A stretch of 64,000 nt of DNA from Streptomyces amritsarensis. GTDB lineage: Bacteria; Actinomycetota; Actinomycetes; Streptomycetales; Streptomycetaceae. The notes beneath the pieces are model-generated. The model was not told the origin of the DNA, searched no databases, and was given only the letters and a program-made list of their open reading frames with translations. The DNA is taken from positions 74,158-138,157 of the forward strand of contig NZ_MQUR01000002.1 in assembly GCF_001953875.1 (NCBI RefSeq), read 5' to 3'. The position numbers and the translations under genes are program-made. This document shows, piece by piece, positions 48,877-56,451 of the stretch (the first letter of the stretch is position 1; every line of letters starts with the position of its first letter).

Positions 48877-50660
48877 GCTGGTTCTCCTTCGTCATGTACG
48901 GCGGGTGCCCCGGAGGAGACCCAGAAGCGGATGCTCTCCACGAGCACCACGAGTGCCACGAACACGGCCAGGGCCGTGAGCGCGACGGGGAAGTCCGATG
49001 CGCGGTCCACGAGGACGGCGGCGAGGACCGTGGTCAGCAGGACCCGGCCCTCGTGGCCGCCGATCGTCCGCCCCAGCCAGTGCGGGGGCGCGCCGGTGCC
49101 GCCGCGAATGCGGTACACCGTGTCGTAGTGATGGTAGGCGACCGCCGCGATCAGGCCGAATGCCGCCGGAAGGGCCCCGGGGACGTCCGCCTTGGTGGCG
49201 AGTGCGAGGACCGTCACGTATTCGGCCGCGCGGAACAGCGGCGGGATCAGCCAGTCGAGCGCGCCCTTCAGCGGGGCGGCGACGGCGAGGCCGGCGGTCA
49301 CGGCGTAGAGCACGGCGACGGCGACGAGCCGCGGGTCGCCGAAGGGGAGGTACAGGGCGGCGCCGATCATCAGCACGGTGCCGAGGGCGGCGACGTACAC
49401 GGACCCGAAGGATCCGGCGCGGCCGCGCAGCAGGCGGGCCTGGAGCTCGGCGAGCGGACCGGAGTCGGCGAGGTCGGCGAGCGCCTGGGCGGCGCGGTCG
49501 GTGCGCCGGGCCTTGCGGGTCAGGGACCGCAGGACGCGGCCCGCGGTGGTGTACAGCGCGCCGAAGGCGCAGCCGGCGATCAGGGCGTAGAAGACGATCC
49601 GCGGGGTGGTGAAGGCGGTCAGGACCGCGATCATCGCCCAGCGCTCGCCGATCGGCAGGATGATCATCCGCCGGACCCAGACCGTCCAGCCGACGCTGTC
49701 GAGCCGGTCCGAGAGGGCGGCGGTCGGGCTGGTGTTGGCGGTGGCGTCGTGGTTGGCCTCGTTGAAGGAGAAGTCCACGACGTGCCGGCACGTCATCAGG
49801 ATCATGGCGCCGAGGGCGAGGCCCCAGACGTCGTCCCCGTTGCGGGCGGCTCCGAGCGCCAGGCCGGCGTAGAAGGAGTACTCCTTGGCCCGGTCGAAGG
49901 TCGCGTCGAGCCAGGCGCCCATCGTCGAGTACTGCAGGGAGTAGCGGGCGAGCTGCCCGTCGGTGCAGTCCAGGACGAAGGAGACGATGAGCAGCACGCC
50001 GGCCGCGACGTACCCCCAGCGCTCGCCCGTGGCGGCGCAGCCGGCCGCGATCAGCGCGGTGATCAGCGAGGCGGTGGTGACCTGGTTGGGGGTCAGGCCG
50101 CGGCGCGCGCACCAGCGGGCGATGTAGCGCGAGTACGGGCTGATGCAGAAGGTGGTGAAGAACCCGTCGCGGGACTTCACGGCGGAGCGCAGCCGTACCG
50201 CTTCCTCGTCCACGGCGGCGACGGCGGCGGACGCCGCCGCGCGCTCGTCGGCGTCGGCGGGGACGGCGGCGACCAGGCTGCCGAGCTCGGGCCGCTGGAC
50301 GGCGGTCCCGGTGGCCTCGACGGCGGCGGCGAGCCGGTCGGCGTAGGGGCCGGATCCGCGGGCGCCCTCGGTGGCGACGGCCTTGTCGAGGGCCTCGCGG
50401 GCCCCCGCCTGCACGGAGAGGGCGCCGGTGACGGCGCAGGCGTCGAAGCGCGGGTCGGTCAGCGCGAGCCGCAGCGCGTGCACGTGTCCGACGAACGCGG
50501 TGTCCACGACGGCCACCCGCTGGTCGGCGGGTACGCCGGCCAGTGCGGCGGCGGCGTCCTGGGGCCCGGCGGCCGGGCGGACCTCGAAGCCGAGTGAGCG
50601 GAGCTCGTCGGCGAGCGGCGATCCGGGGACCGGCAGGCCGGTGAGGATGACGGTCGGCAG
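48873..50660 (-). CDS. DUF5941/CDP-alcohol phosphotransferase fusion protein
   Basis: About 595 residues. The N-terminal 150 or so residues (TVILTGLPVPGSPLADELRSLGFEVRPA...) look soluble and nucleotidyltransferase-like. From about residue 190 a membrane CDP-alcohol phosphotransferase domain follows with the full motif D231-x2-DG-x2-AR-x8-G-x3-D-x3-D (DCTDGQLARY...MGAWLDATFD), then further TM segments. The start appears to be CTG 50660: the frame is closed by TGA three codons upstream, AAGGAG is nine bases before the CTG, and the first GTG (50516) would delete 48 family-like residues. First gene of the operon. Confidence 0.85.
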   Translation of the reverse strand: MPTVILTGLPVPGSPLADELRSLGFEVRPAAGPQDAAAALAGVPADQRVAVVDTAFVGHVHALRLALTDPRFDACAVTGALSVQAGAREALDKAVATEGARGSGPYADRLAAAVEATGTAVQRPELGSLVAAVPADADERAAASAAVAAVDEEAVRLRSAVKSRDGFFTTFCISPYSRYIARWCARRGLTPNQVTTASLITALIAAGCAATGERWGYVAAGVLLIVSFVLDCTDGQLARYSLQYSTMGAWLDATFDRAKEYSFYAGLALGAARNGDDVWGLALGAMILMTCRHVVDFSFNEANHDATANTSPTAALSDRLDSVGWTVWVRRMIILPIGERWAMIAVLTAFTTPRIVFYALIAGCAFGALYTTAGRVLRSLTRKARRTDRAAQALADLADSGPLAELQARLLRGRAGSFGSVYVAALGTVLMIGAALYLPFGDPRLVAVAVLYAVTAGLAVAAPLKGALDWLIPPLFRAAEYVTVLALATKADVPGALPAAFGLIAAVAYHHYDTVYRIRGGTGAPPHWLGRTIGGHEGRVLLTTVLAAVLVDRASDFPVALTALAVFVALVVLVESIRFWVSSGAPAVHDEGEPA

Positions 50661-51057
50661 ACGAACTCACTCCTTGTAACGGATTTCCGGACGGGCGCGC
50701 CCGGGGGGCGGCACGTCGGCAGAGGCTATCGGATGAATGGAAGCAGGGGTTCATCACCCGTTCACGCCCTGATAAGCCGAATATCCGGGCTCCGGGCCGG
50801 GTCGCGATCATCATCGGTGATCACGACGCGGTACCACAAACGGCCTGGATGTTACGGTGGACACGCCCCTGAAGGCGTCGAGTGGAACGAGGTGGGTCGA
50901 TGACCGTCGCAGTGGTCGCGGCCGAGCGCCGCGAACTCCGGTGCATCTCCCATTTCCCCCGGGCGACCGGCCGGGCCTGATCCACCGTTTCCCCTTCCCC
51001 GGCATGGGCCGAGGGGATCCGCAGATCGGCCGGAGCCCCTTTCCCCAAGGGTTCACC
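50661..51057. other. Divergent promoter region with a small ORF
   Basis: About 400 bases between the DUF5941 gene (-) and the acetyltransferase gene (+). It contains a lower-GC stretch near 50720-50830 likely to hold both promoters, and one well-spaced small ORF (50900-50980). Nothing else is recognised. Confidence 0.4.
50900..50980 (+). CDS. Possible 26-residue leader peptide
   Basis: ATG at 50900 with GAGGTGGG seven bases upstream encodes MTVAVVAAERRELRCISHFP and six more residues before TGA. It lies 77 bases before the acetyltransferase start in the same direction. It has one Cys and a run of basic residues. It could be a regulatory leader peptide or a chance ORF; there is no stem-loop pair obvious enough to claim attenuation. 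Confidence 0.4.
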   Translation: MTVAVVAAERRELRCISHFPRATGRA

Positions 51058-51723
51058 GTGACCGACGACATCAGCGACGCCGACAACGACGGCAACGCCT
51101 CCTCCGAGGCTTTTCTCACTTCCCCCCGCGGACTGCGGGAACCCGACGTGCGGGCCCGCCACGGGCAGGAGTACGGCTGCCCCGGCGACGGCCTGCGCCC
51201 GGCGGAGGCCGTCGGCGGCGCGGCCTGGCCGGCCCGCCCGGAGACCGCGGCCGACCACGCCGCCGTACGGGCCGTCAACCTGGCGGCCTTCGAGACCCCG
51301 CTGGAGGCGGATCTCGTGGACGCGCTGCGCACGGACGGCTCCTGGCTGCCCGGGCTGTCGTACGTGGCCGAGGCCCCCGACGGGTCGGTCGCCGCGCACG
51401 CCCTGCTCACCCGGTGCGAGGTCGGCGGCGCCCCGGCGCTGGCGCTCGCCCCGGTGGCCGTCGATCCTGCGTACCAGCGCTCGGGGGCGGGCAGCTCCGT
51501 CGTACGGGCGCTGCTCGCGGCGGCGCGGGAGCGGGGGGAGTCGCTGGTGCTGGTCCTGGGCCACCCCTCCTACTACCCGCGCTTCGGGTTCACGGCGGCG
51601 TCGCGGTTCGGGATCCGGGCGCCCTTCGAGGTCCCGGACGAGGCGATGATGGCGCTGGTGCTGGACGGTCGCGTGCCGGTCCCGGCGGGAACGATCACGT
51701 ATCCGGCCCCGTTCGGAGTCTGA
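51058..51723 (+). CDS. GNAT family N-acetyltransferase
   Basis: 221 residues. The first 60 residues look disordered; the GNAT domain begins at RPETAADHAAVRAVNLAAFETPLEADLVDALR, with the acetyl-CoA loop LALAPVAVDPAYQRSGAGSSVVRALLAAARERG and the YyaT-like end LVLGHPSYYPRFGFTAASRFGI. The substrate is unknown. GTG 51058 is preceded by a weak AAGG. A longer form starting upstream is possible but would read through the leader-ORF region. Confidence 0.88.
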   Translation: MTDDISDADNDGNASSEAFLTSPRGLREPDVRARHGQEYGCPGDGLRPAEAVGGAAWPARPETAADHAAVRAVNLAAFETPLEADLVDALRTDGSWLPGLSYVAEAPDGSVAAHALLTRCEVGGAPALALAPVAVDPAYQRSGAGSSVVRALLAAARERGESLVLVLGHPSYYPRFGFTAASRFGIRAPFEVPDEAMMALVLDGRVPVPAGTITYPAPFGV

Positions 51724-51747
51724 CGCGCGGGAGTGCCGCATGAGGTG

Positions 51748-51839
51748 ATCCGCGTATGTCCGCCCCTGCCTGGTGCTGTGGCCGGAAAGCCTTGCCGGTC
51801 ACAGCACTAGCACGGGGCGGGGAGCGGACATGCGCGGAT
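51748..51839. promoter_or_regulatory. Long imperfect hairpin in the idi leader
   Basis: Outer stem 51748-51766 with 51821-51839 (one mismatch plus GU pairs) and an inner stem 51773-51784 with 51796-51807 (GTGCTGTG...CACAGCAC). Together they form a cruciform-like structure of about 92 bases after the acetyltransferase stop and 69 bases before the idi start. It may be a terminator for the former, a leader attenuator for the latter, or both. Confidence 0.6.
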
Positions 51840-51907
51840 GTCCGAAGTGGGGACAAGCCTCTTTTGTACGGCAGACTGAAGGCCGAAGTCCGAAGCGAAG
51901 GATGGGT

Positions 51908-52507
51908 ATGCCGACCACACCAGCCACCGCCGCGAACAGCGCGTCCCCCGGCACCGGTACTCAAGAACCGATCATGCTCGAACTGGTCGACGAGTCCGGC
52001 AACACCATCGGCACGGCGGAGAAGCTCTCCGCCCATCAGGCGCCGGGCCGGCTGCACCGGGCGTTCTCCGTGTTCCTGTTCGACGAGCAGGGCCGTCTGC
52101 TGCTCCAGCAGCGGGCTCTCGGGAAGTACCACTCGCCGGGCGTCTGGTCGAACACCTGTTGCGGCCACCCGTATCCCGGGGAGTCTCCGTTCGCGGCCGC
52201 GGCCCGGCGGACGCACGAGGAGCTGGGGTTGTCGCCCTCGCTGCTCGCCCAGGCGGGAACGGTTCGCTACAACCACCCGGACCCCGCGTCGGGGCTCGTG
52301 GAGCAGGAGTTCAACCACCTGTTCGTGGGACTTGCGCAGGCCGCCGTGCGGCCCGACCCGGAGGAGGTCGAGGACACCGCCTTCGTCACCGCCGAGGAGC
52401 TGGCCAAGCGGCACGCCGAAGTGCCGTTCTCGGCCTGGTTCATGACCGTACTGGACGCTGCTCGGCCCGCGATCCGGGAGCTGACCGGCGACGCGGCCGG
52501 CTGGTAG
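51908..52507 (+). CDS. idi: Isopentenyl-diphosphate isomerase, type 1
   Basis: 199 residues, Nudix fold. Interconverts IPP and DMAPP for isoprenoids, here including hopanoids. RLHRAFSVFLFDEQGRLLLQQRA, the catalytic Cys in SNTCCGHPYPGE, Nudix helix AARRTHEELGL and the catalytic Glu in VEQEFNHLFVG. The ATG at 51908 is chosen because GAAGG (51897-51901) is six bases upstream; the ATG at 51902 touches that site. Located 9 kb from the hopanoid operon. Confidence 0.93.
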   Translation: MPTTPATAANSASPGTGTQEPIMLELVDESGNTIGTAEKLSAHQAPGRLHRAFSVFLFDEQGRLLLQQRALGKYHSPGVWSNTCCGHPYPGESPFAAAARRTHEELGLSPSLLAQAGTVRYNHPDPASGLVEQEFNHLFVGLAQAAVRPDPEEVEDTAFVTAEELAKRHAEVPFSAWFMTVLDAARPAIRELTGDAAGW

Positions 52508-52547
52508 CCCGGTACGCAGTCCTCGCCGCTCCCCCGCCGCCCGCCGC

Positions 52548-53042
52548 TCAGCGGGTGGTCGGCGGGGTGCCGAGGGGCAGGGCCGCCCAGATGACCTTGC
52601 CGCCGGTCGAGGTGTGCTCGACGTCGCAGACCCCGCCCGCCTCCAGGGTGACCTCCCGGACGAGCAGCAGACCGCGGCCGCCGGTCTGGCCGTAGTCGGC
52701 CTCCAGCGCCTTGGGGCGGTAGGGGTGGTTGTCCTCGACGGCCACCCGTACCCACTCGCGGCCGATCGCGACCTCCACCGCTACCTCGGGCGATAGCAGG
52801 GCGGCGTGCCGGACCGAGTTCGTCACCAGTTCGGAGACGATCAGGAGCAGGGAGTACACCAGGTCCTGATGGGCCGGCACCCCCTGGCGCCCGAGCAGGT
52901 CCCGGACGGCCCTGCGGGCCTGCGGAACGGATTCTTCTACTGCGGGAGCGGTGAACCTCCACACGCCCTCGTAGGCGAGCGGGTCGGCCGGAGCCTCCGG
53001 CACCCCTTCCCCGGCCCATGGGCCGCTCCCGCTGCCGTCCAT
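52548..53042 (-). CDS. Anti-sigma-factor-type ATP-binding protein
   Basis: 164 residues with an HATPase_c_2 (GHKL, RsbW/SpoIIAB-like) domain: ARRAVRDLLGRQGV, LLLIVSELVTNSVRHA with the N-box Asn, VAVEDNHPYRP and GGRGLLLVREVT. These serine-kinase-like proteins hold sigma factors or act on anti-anti-sigma factors; streptomycetes have many. No partner gene is adjacent. ATG 53042 is used; a GTG at 53078 is an alternative start. Confidence 0.9.
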   Translation of the reverse strand: MDGSGSGPWAGEGVPEAPADPLAYEGVWRFTAPAVEESVPQARRAVRDLLGRQGVPAHQDLVYSLLLIVSELVTNSVRHAALLSPEVAVEVAIGREWVRVAVEDNHPYRPKALEADYGQTGGRGLLLVREVTLEAGGVCDVEHTSTGGKVIWAALPLGTPPTTR

Positions 53043-53172
53043 CTTGCGGCCCCCGTCTTCACGCTCGATCGTCTCCACGCGACAAGAGTGGTGAAGGGGT
53101 GGGTCCGGACCCGACTGCTGACCAGAAGTCAGCGTCAATCGGACACTTTCTGACCGCTGGCGTATGACAGCG

Positions 53173-53823
53173 TCAGTTGTTGGTCTGTTCCTGATCTTCT
53201 GCCGGCCGCTTCTCGGCCGCCTCACGCGTCCCCCGCGCGGCGGCGGCTTCCGTCCCCGGCTCGTCTTCCCTGACCAACCCCAGGATGCGGCGCGCCCCCA
53301 TGCCCGTGGCGATGAGGCTCAGGCCGTCGAACAGCAGGGCGAGCGAGAAGAAGGTTCCGATCACGTACAGACTGTTGCCGGGCCAGTTGGAGAGGATCAG
53401 GAAGCCCAGCAGCACGCCGAAGGCACCCTGCACGAGCGCGAGCCCGAAGTGGGCTCCGCGCACCACCAGCGCGCCGACCAGCCGGAACAGCCCGCCGGTG
53501 AGGAAGAGCAGTGCCGCGAACATCGTCAGCGCCTCGGCGCTCGCCTCGGGGCGGCGCAGGATCACGAAGCCCGCCGCGATGTTGATCGCGGCGACGATCA
53601 CGGCGAGCCAGAAGTAGCTGCTGCCCCGCGACTGCACCGCCTGCACCAGACCGATCACGCCGCCGATGAGCAGCAGCCAGCCGAAGAGGAACATCGAGGT
53701 GAGGGTGGCGAGGCCCGTGTAGAGCAGACCGACCAGGCCCGCCAGCACGAGGAGCACCCCGAACACGGCCATCAGCCCGAAGCGGCGGTTGACCTTCTTC
53801 TTCTCCTGACGGTCTGCGCCCAC
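53173..53823 (-). CDS. HdeD-like membrane protein (DUF308)
   Basis: 216 residues with six predicted TM segments (e.g. FGLMAVFGVLLVLAGLVGLLY, MFLFGWLLLIGGVIGLV, FWLAVIVAAINIAAGFVIL) followed by a charged, Glu/Ala-rich cytoplasmic tail. HdeD relatives are tied to acid or envelope stress, with no known biochemical activity. AGGAGGTGG at 53832-53840 is eight bases before GTG 53823 but touches GTG 53835, so 53823 is the better start. Confidence 0.88.
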   Translation of the reverse strand: MGADRQEKKKVNRRFGLMAVFGVLLVLAGLVGLLYTGLATLTSMFLFGWLLLIGGVIGLVQAVQSRGSSYFWLAVIVAAINIAAGFVILRRPEASAEALTMFAALLFLTGGLFRLVGALVVRGAHFGLALVQGAFGVLLGFLILSNWPGNSLYVIGTFFSLALLFDGLSLIATGMGARRILGLVREDEPGTEAAAARGTREAAEKRPAEDQEQTNN

Positions 53824-53887
53824 TGGACGTGCCACCTCCTCGCACCCCCTACGACACTCCCTTGATCATAGGTTTCACCGCCCGGGA

Positions 53888-53893
53888 TAGCAT
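53888..53893 (+). promoter_or_regulatory. -10 box of a probably leaderless transcript
   Basis: TAGCAT ends seven bases before the ATG of the enoyl-CoA hydratase gene and no ribosome site is present between, so transcription would begin at the ATG. TTGATC at 53862-53867 is the nearest -35-like sequence but at a long spacing of 20 bases. Confidence 0.45.
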
Positions 53894-53900
53894 CCGGCGC

Positions 53901-54653
53901 ATGGACGCAGCCCTGGACGCAACCCTCCTGCACACGGTCTCCGACGGGGTCGCCACCGTCGTCGTCTCCCACCCCGCCAAGCGCAACGCCATGACCGCCG
54001 CGATGTGGCGGGCGCTCCCCGGGCTGCTGGACGGCCTGGCGTGCGATCCGGCCGTACGGGTGCTCGTCCTCACCGGAGCCGGGCCGACGTTCTGCGCGGG
54101 CGCCGACATCTCCTCCCTCACCGGGGACGATGACCCGCGCGCCCTCGCCGTGGCGGCGGAGGAGGCCCTGGCGGCCTTCCCGAAGCCGACGCTGGCGGCG
54201 ATCCGCGGATTCTGCGTGGGCGGCGGCAGCCAGCTGGCGGCCGCCTGCGACCTGCGCTTCGCCGAGGAGGGGGCGTCCTTCGGGGTGACCCCGGCGAAGC
54301 TCGGCGTCGTCTACCCGGCGTCATCCACCCGCAGGCTCGCCTCCCTGGTCGGCCCGGCCTGGGCCAAGTACCTCCTCTACTCCGCGGAGCTGATAGGGGC
54401 GCAGCAGGCGCTGCGCGCCGGGTTCCTGAACGAGCTGGTGCCGGCCGGCCGACTCGACGGGCGCGTGGCCGAGTTCGCGGCGGTCCTGGCCGCCCGCTCG
54501 CAGCTGACGCAGGCGGCCGCGAAGGAGTTCGCGGACGGCCGCACGGACCGGGACGGGTACTGGGAGGAGCAGGCCGCCGGAAGCGGCGACACCGCCGAGG
54601 GTGTCGCCGCGTTCCTGGAGCGCCGGGCGCCCCGGTTCACCTGGACGCCGTGA
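53901..54653 (+). CDS. Enoyl-CoA hydratase/isomerase family protein
   Basis: 250 residues, crotonase fold. ATVVVSHPAKRNAMTAAMWRALPGLL, the oxyanion block GPTFCAGADISSLTG, and IRGFCVGGGSQLAAACDLRFAEEGASFGVTPAKLGVV. The second catalytic position, Glu in classical hydratases, falls in AKLGVVYPASS and is not clearly Glu, so isomerase or hydrolase activity is possible. The C-terminal AAKEFADGRTDRDGYWEEQ resembles 1,2-epoxyphenylacetyl-CoA isomerase-like members. Start 53901, apparently leaderless. Confidence 0.88.
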   Translation: MDAALDATLLHTVSDGVATVVVSHPAKRNAMTAAMWRALPGLLDGLACDPAVRVLVLTGAGPTFCAGADISSLTGDDDPRALAVAAEEALAAFPKPTLAAIRGFCVGGGSQLAAACDLRFAEEGASFGVTPAKLGVVYPASSTRRLASLVGPAWAKYLLYSAELIGAQQALRAGFLNELVPAGRLDGRVAEFAAVLAARSQLTQAAAKEFADGRTDRDGYWEEQAAGSGDTAEGVAAFLERRAPRFTWTP

Positions 54654-54663
54654 CCCGCGCCGG

Positions 54664-55293
54664 TCAGGCGGGCGGGGTGTTGCCCCGCAGCATCTCGACG
54701 AGGGCGGCCGGCGCCTTCTCGGGCGAGCCGGCGTCGTAGGGCGGCTGGGGGTCGTACTCGGTCATCAGCTGCACCGCCCTGGCGAAGTCGTCGCCGGCGA
54801 TCCGGCCGAGCAGGGTGAGCCCCATGTCGATCCCGGAGGACACCCCCGCGGCGGTGACGTACTTGCCGTCGAAGACCACGCGCTCGCCGGTCGGCTCCAC
54901 GCCGTGCCCCCGCAGCTGGTCCAGGTACAGCCAGTGGCTGGTGGCCCGCCGGCCGTCGAGCAGCCCGGCGGCGGCCAGCAGCAGGGATCCGGTGCACACG
55001 GAGGTGGTCCAGGTGGTGGCCGCGTCGACCGAGCGCAGCCAGTCCATGACCACGGGGTTGGCCATCTCCCGCTCGGGATGCGGCCCGCCCGGCACGATGA
55101 CGATGTCGGGCCGGGTGACCTCGTCGAGCCCCTTGTCGGCGACGAGCGCGAGGCTCCCGTTGTCGGTGCGCACGGGCCCGGGCCGCTCGGAGACGAAGAC
55201 CACCTCGGCACCCGTCAGCCGTCCGAGGGTGTCGAAGGGGCCGACGGCGTCGAGGGCGGTGAAGTGGTCGTAGAGCAGTACGGCGATCTGCAT
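54664..55293 (-). CDS. DJ-1/PfpI family protein
   Basis: 209 residues. Nucleophile elbow SVCTGSLLLAAAGLLDGRRATSHW with the family Cys, and VPGGPHPEREM. Relatives include isonitrile hydratase and other class I glutamine-amidotransferase-like enzymes. It is the second gene of a two-gene unit with the GlxA-type regulator 85 bases upstream, whose own N-terminal domain is a paralogue of it, so enzyme and sensor may bind related ligands. Confidence 0.88.
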   Translation of the reverse strand: MQIAVLLYDHFTALDAVGPFDTLGRLTGAEVVFVSERPGPVRTDNGSLALVADKGLDEVTRPDIVIVPGGPHPEREMANPVVMDWLRSVDAATTWTTSVCTGSLLLAAAGLLDGRRATSHWLYLDQLRGHGVEPTGERVVFDGKYVTAAGVSSGIDMGLTLLGRIAGDDFARAVQLMTEYDPQPPYDAGSPEKAPAALVEMLRGNTPPA

Positions 55294-55378
55294 GGCTCCT
55301 CCGGAGCGGTGGTCGCGACACGAGTCCGCCCCGGCGGGGCGGCTCCTTCTTCCGGGTCGGGTGCGCCAGGTCCTGCCC

Positions 55379-56350
55379 TCAGGAGCGGGACGTGCCGAAA
55401 CGGCGCCGGTACTCGGCGGGCGGCTGGCCCAGGGTGCGCACGAAGGCCCGGCGCAGTGCCTCCGGGTTCCCGTACCCGCAGGCCCGGGCGATCTGTGCGA
55501 TCCCTTCCCCGCTCTCCTCCAGCAGCCGCCGGGCGTGTTCCACCCGCACCCGTTCGACGTACCGGCCGGGCGTGACGCCGGTCTCCGCCCGGAAGGAGCG
55601 GGCGAAGTGCCGCGGCGACAGCCGGGCACGGGCGGCGAGGTGCTCGACGCCCAGGTCCTCCCCCGGATGCTCGGTGATCCACTGCTGCACGTCCCGCAGC
55701 GGGTCCCGCCGGGCCGTCTGGGCCGCGAGCTGGGCGCTGAACTGCGCCTGGTTGCCGGGCCTGCGCAGGAAGACCACCAGGTGGCGGGCGATCGTCAGGG
55801 CGACGTCCTGCCCGTGGTCCTCCTCCACCAGCGCCAGCGCGAGGTCGATGCCGGCCGTCACCCCGGCCGAGGTGGCCACCGGCCCGTCCCGTACGTAGAT
55901 CGGGTCCGGCTCGACGGCGACCGCCGGGTAGTCCCGCGCCATCCGCTCGCAGGCGTTCCAGTGCGTCGTGGCGCGCCGCCCGTCCAGCAGCCCCGCCTCG
56001 GCCAGCAGCAGTCCTCCCGTGCACACGGAGACCAGCCGCTGCGCTCCGCCCCCGTACGTGCGGAGCCAGTCGGTGAGCCTGGGCTCGAAGTCCGCCGTGA
56101 GGCGTCCCCCGGGCACGAGCACCGTGGTGTCGGGGCCCGGCCGGGCGCCCTCCAGCTCCCCGTCCGGCACGAGGGTCAGCCCGCTCCCGGTGCGGACGTG
56201 CTCCCCGCCCGGAGACACGGTCCGGATCACGTAGCCGGCCCGCCCGGGGAAGTGGGCGAGCGCGGCGAACACCTCCACCGGGCCGGTCACGTCCAGGCTC
56301 TGGACCCCGTCGTAGAGGAGGACGAGGACGGTGCGCGGCGATGACCCCAT
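55379..56350 (-). CDS. GlxA family transcriptional regulator (DJ-1 domain plus AraC)
   Basis: 323 residues. Residues 1-190 are a DJ-1/PfpI domain (LVLLYDGVQSLDVTGPVEVFAA, LVPGGRL, SVCTGGLLLAEAGLLDGRRATTHW). Residues about 215-318 are an AraC/XylS DNA-binding domain with two helix-turn-helix units (LAARARLSPRHFARSFRAETG; IAQIARACGYGNPEALRRAF). It probably activates the downstream DJ-1 gene. It is divergent from the ABC-F gene across about 100 bases. Confidence 0.92.
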   Translation of the reverse strand: MGSSPRTVLVLLYDGVQSLDVTGPVEVFAALAHFPGRAGYVIRTVSPGGEHVRTGSGLTLVPDGELEGARPGPDTTVLVPGGRLTADFEPRLTDWLRTYGGGAQRLVSVCTGGLLLAEAGLLDGRRATTHWNACERMARDYPAVAVEPDPIYVRDGPVATSAGVTAGIDLALALVEEDHGQDVALTIARHLVVFLRRPGNQAQFSAQLAAQTARRDPLRDVQQWITEHPGEDLGVEHLAARARLSPRHFARSFRAETGVTPGRYVERVRVEHARRLLEESGEGIAQIARACGYGNPEALRRAFVRTLGQPPAEYRRRFGTSRS

Positions 56351-56436
56351 GGCTTCATGGTGTGCCGCCGCCGAGATGGCCGCAATGACGTGCCTCCCAC
56401 CTATCCGGCCACGCCGGGGCCCGCTCCGCGCGCCGA

Positions 56437-56442
56437 TAGGAT
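56437..56442 (+). promoter_or_regulatory. -10 box just before the ABC-F gene
   Basis: TAGGAT, matching the consensus, ends nine bases before the ATG at 56452. The transcript may start at or within a base or two of the ATG. AGGA inside the same hexamer could alternatively act as a ribosome site in a longer transcript. Confidence 0.45.
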
Positions 56443-56451
56443 CGGCACATC

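Noticed and set aside
48892-50814. 640-codon Arg/Pro-rich frame overlapping the DUF5941 gene on the same strand
   Set aside because: A frame-shifted shadow of the real gene; no recognisable fold.
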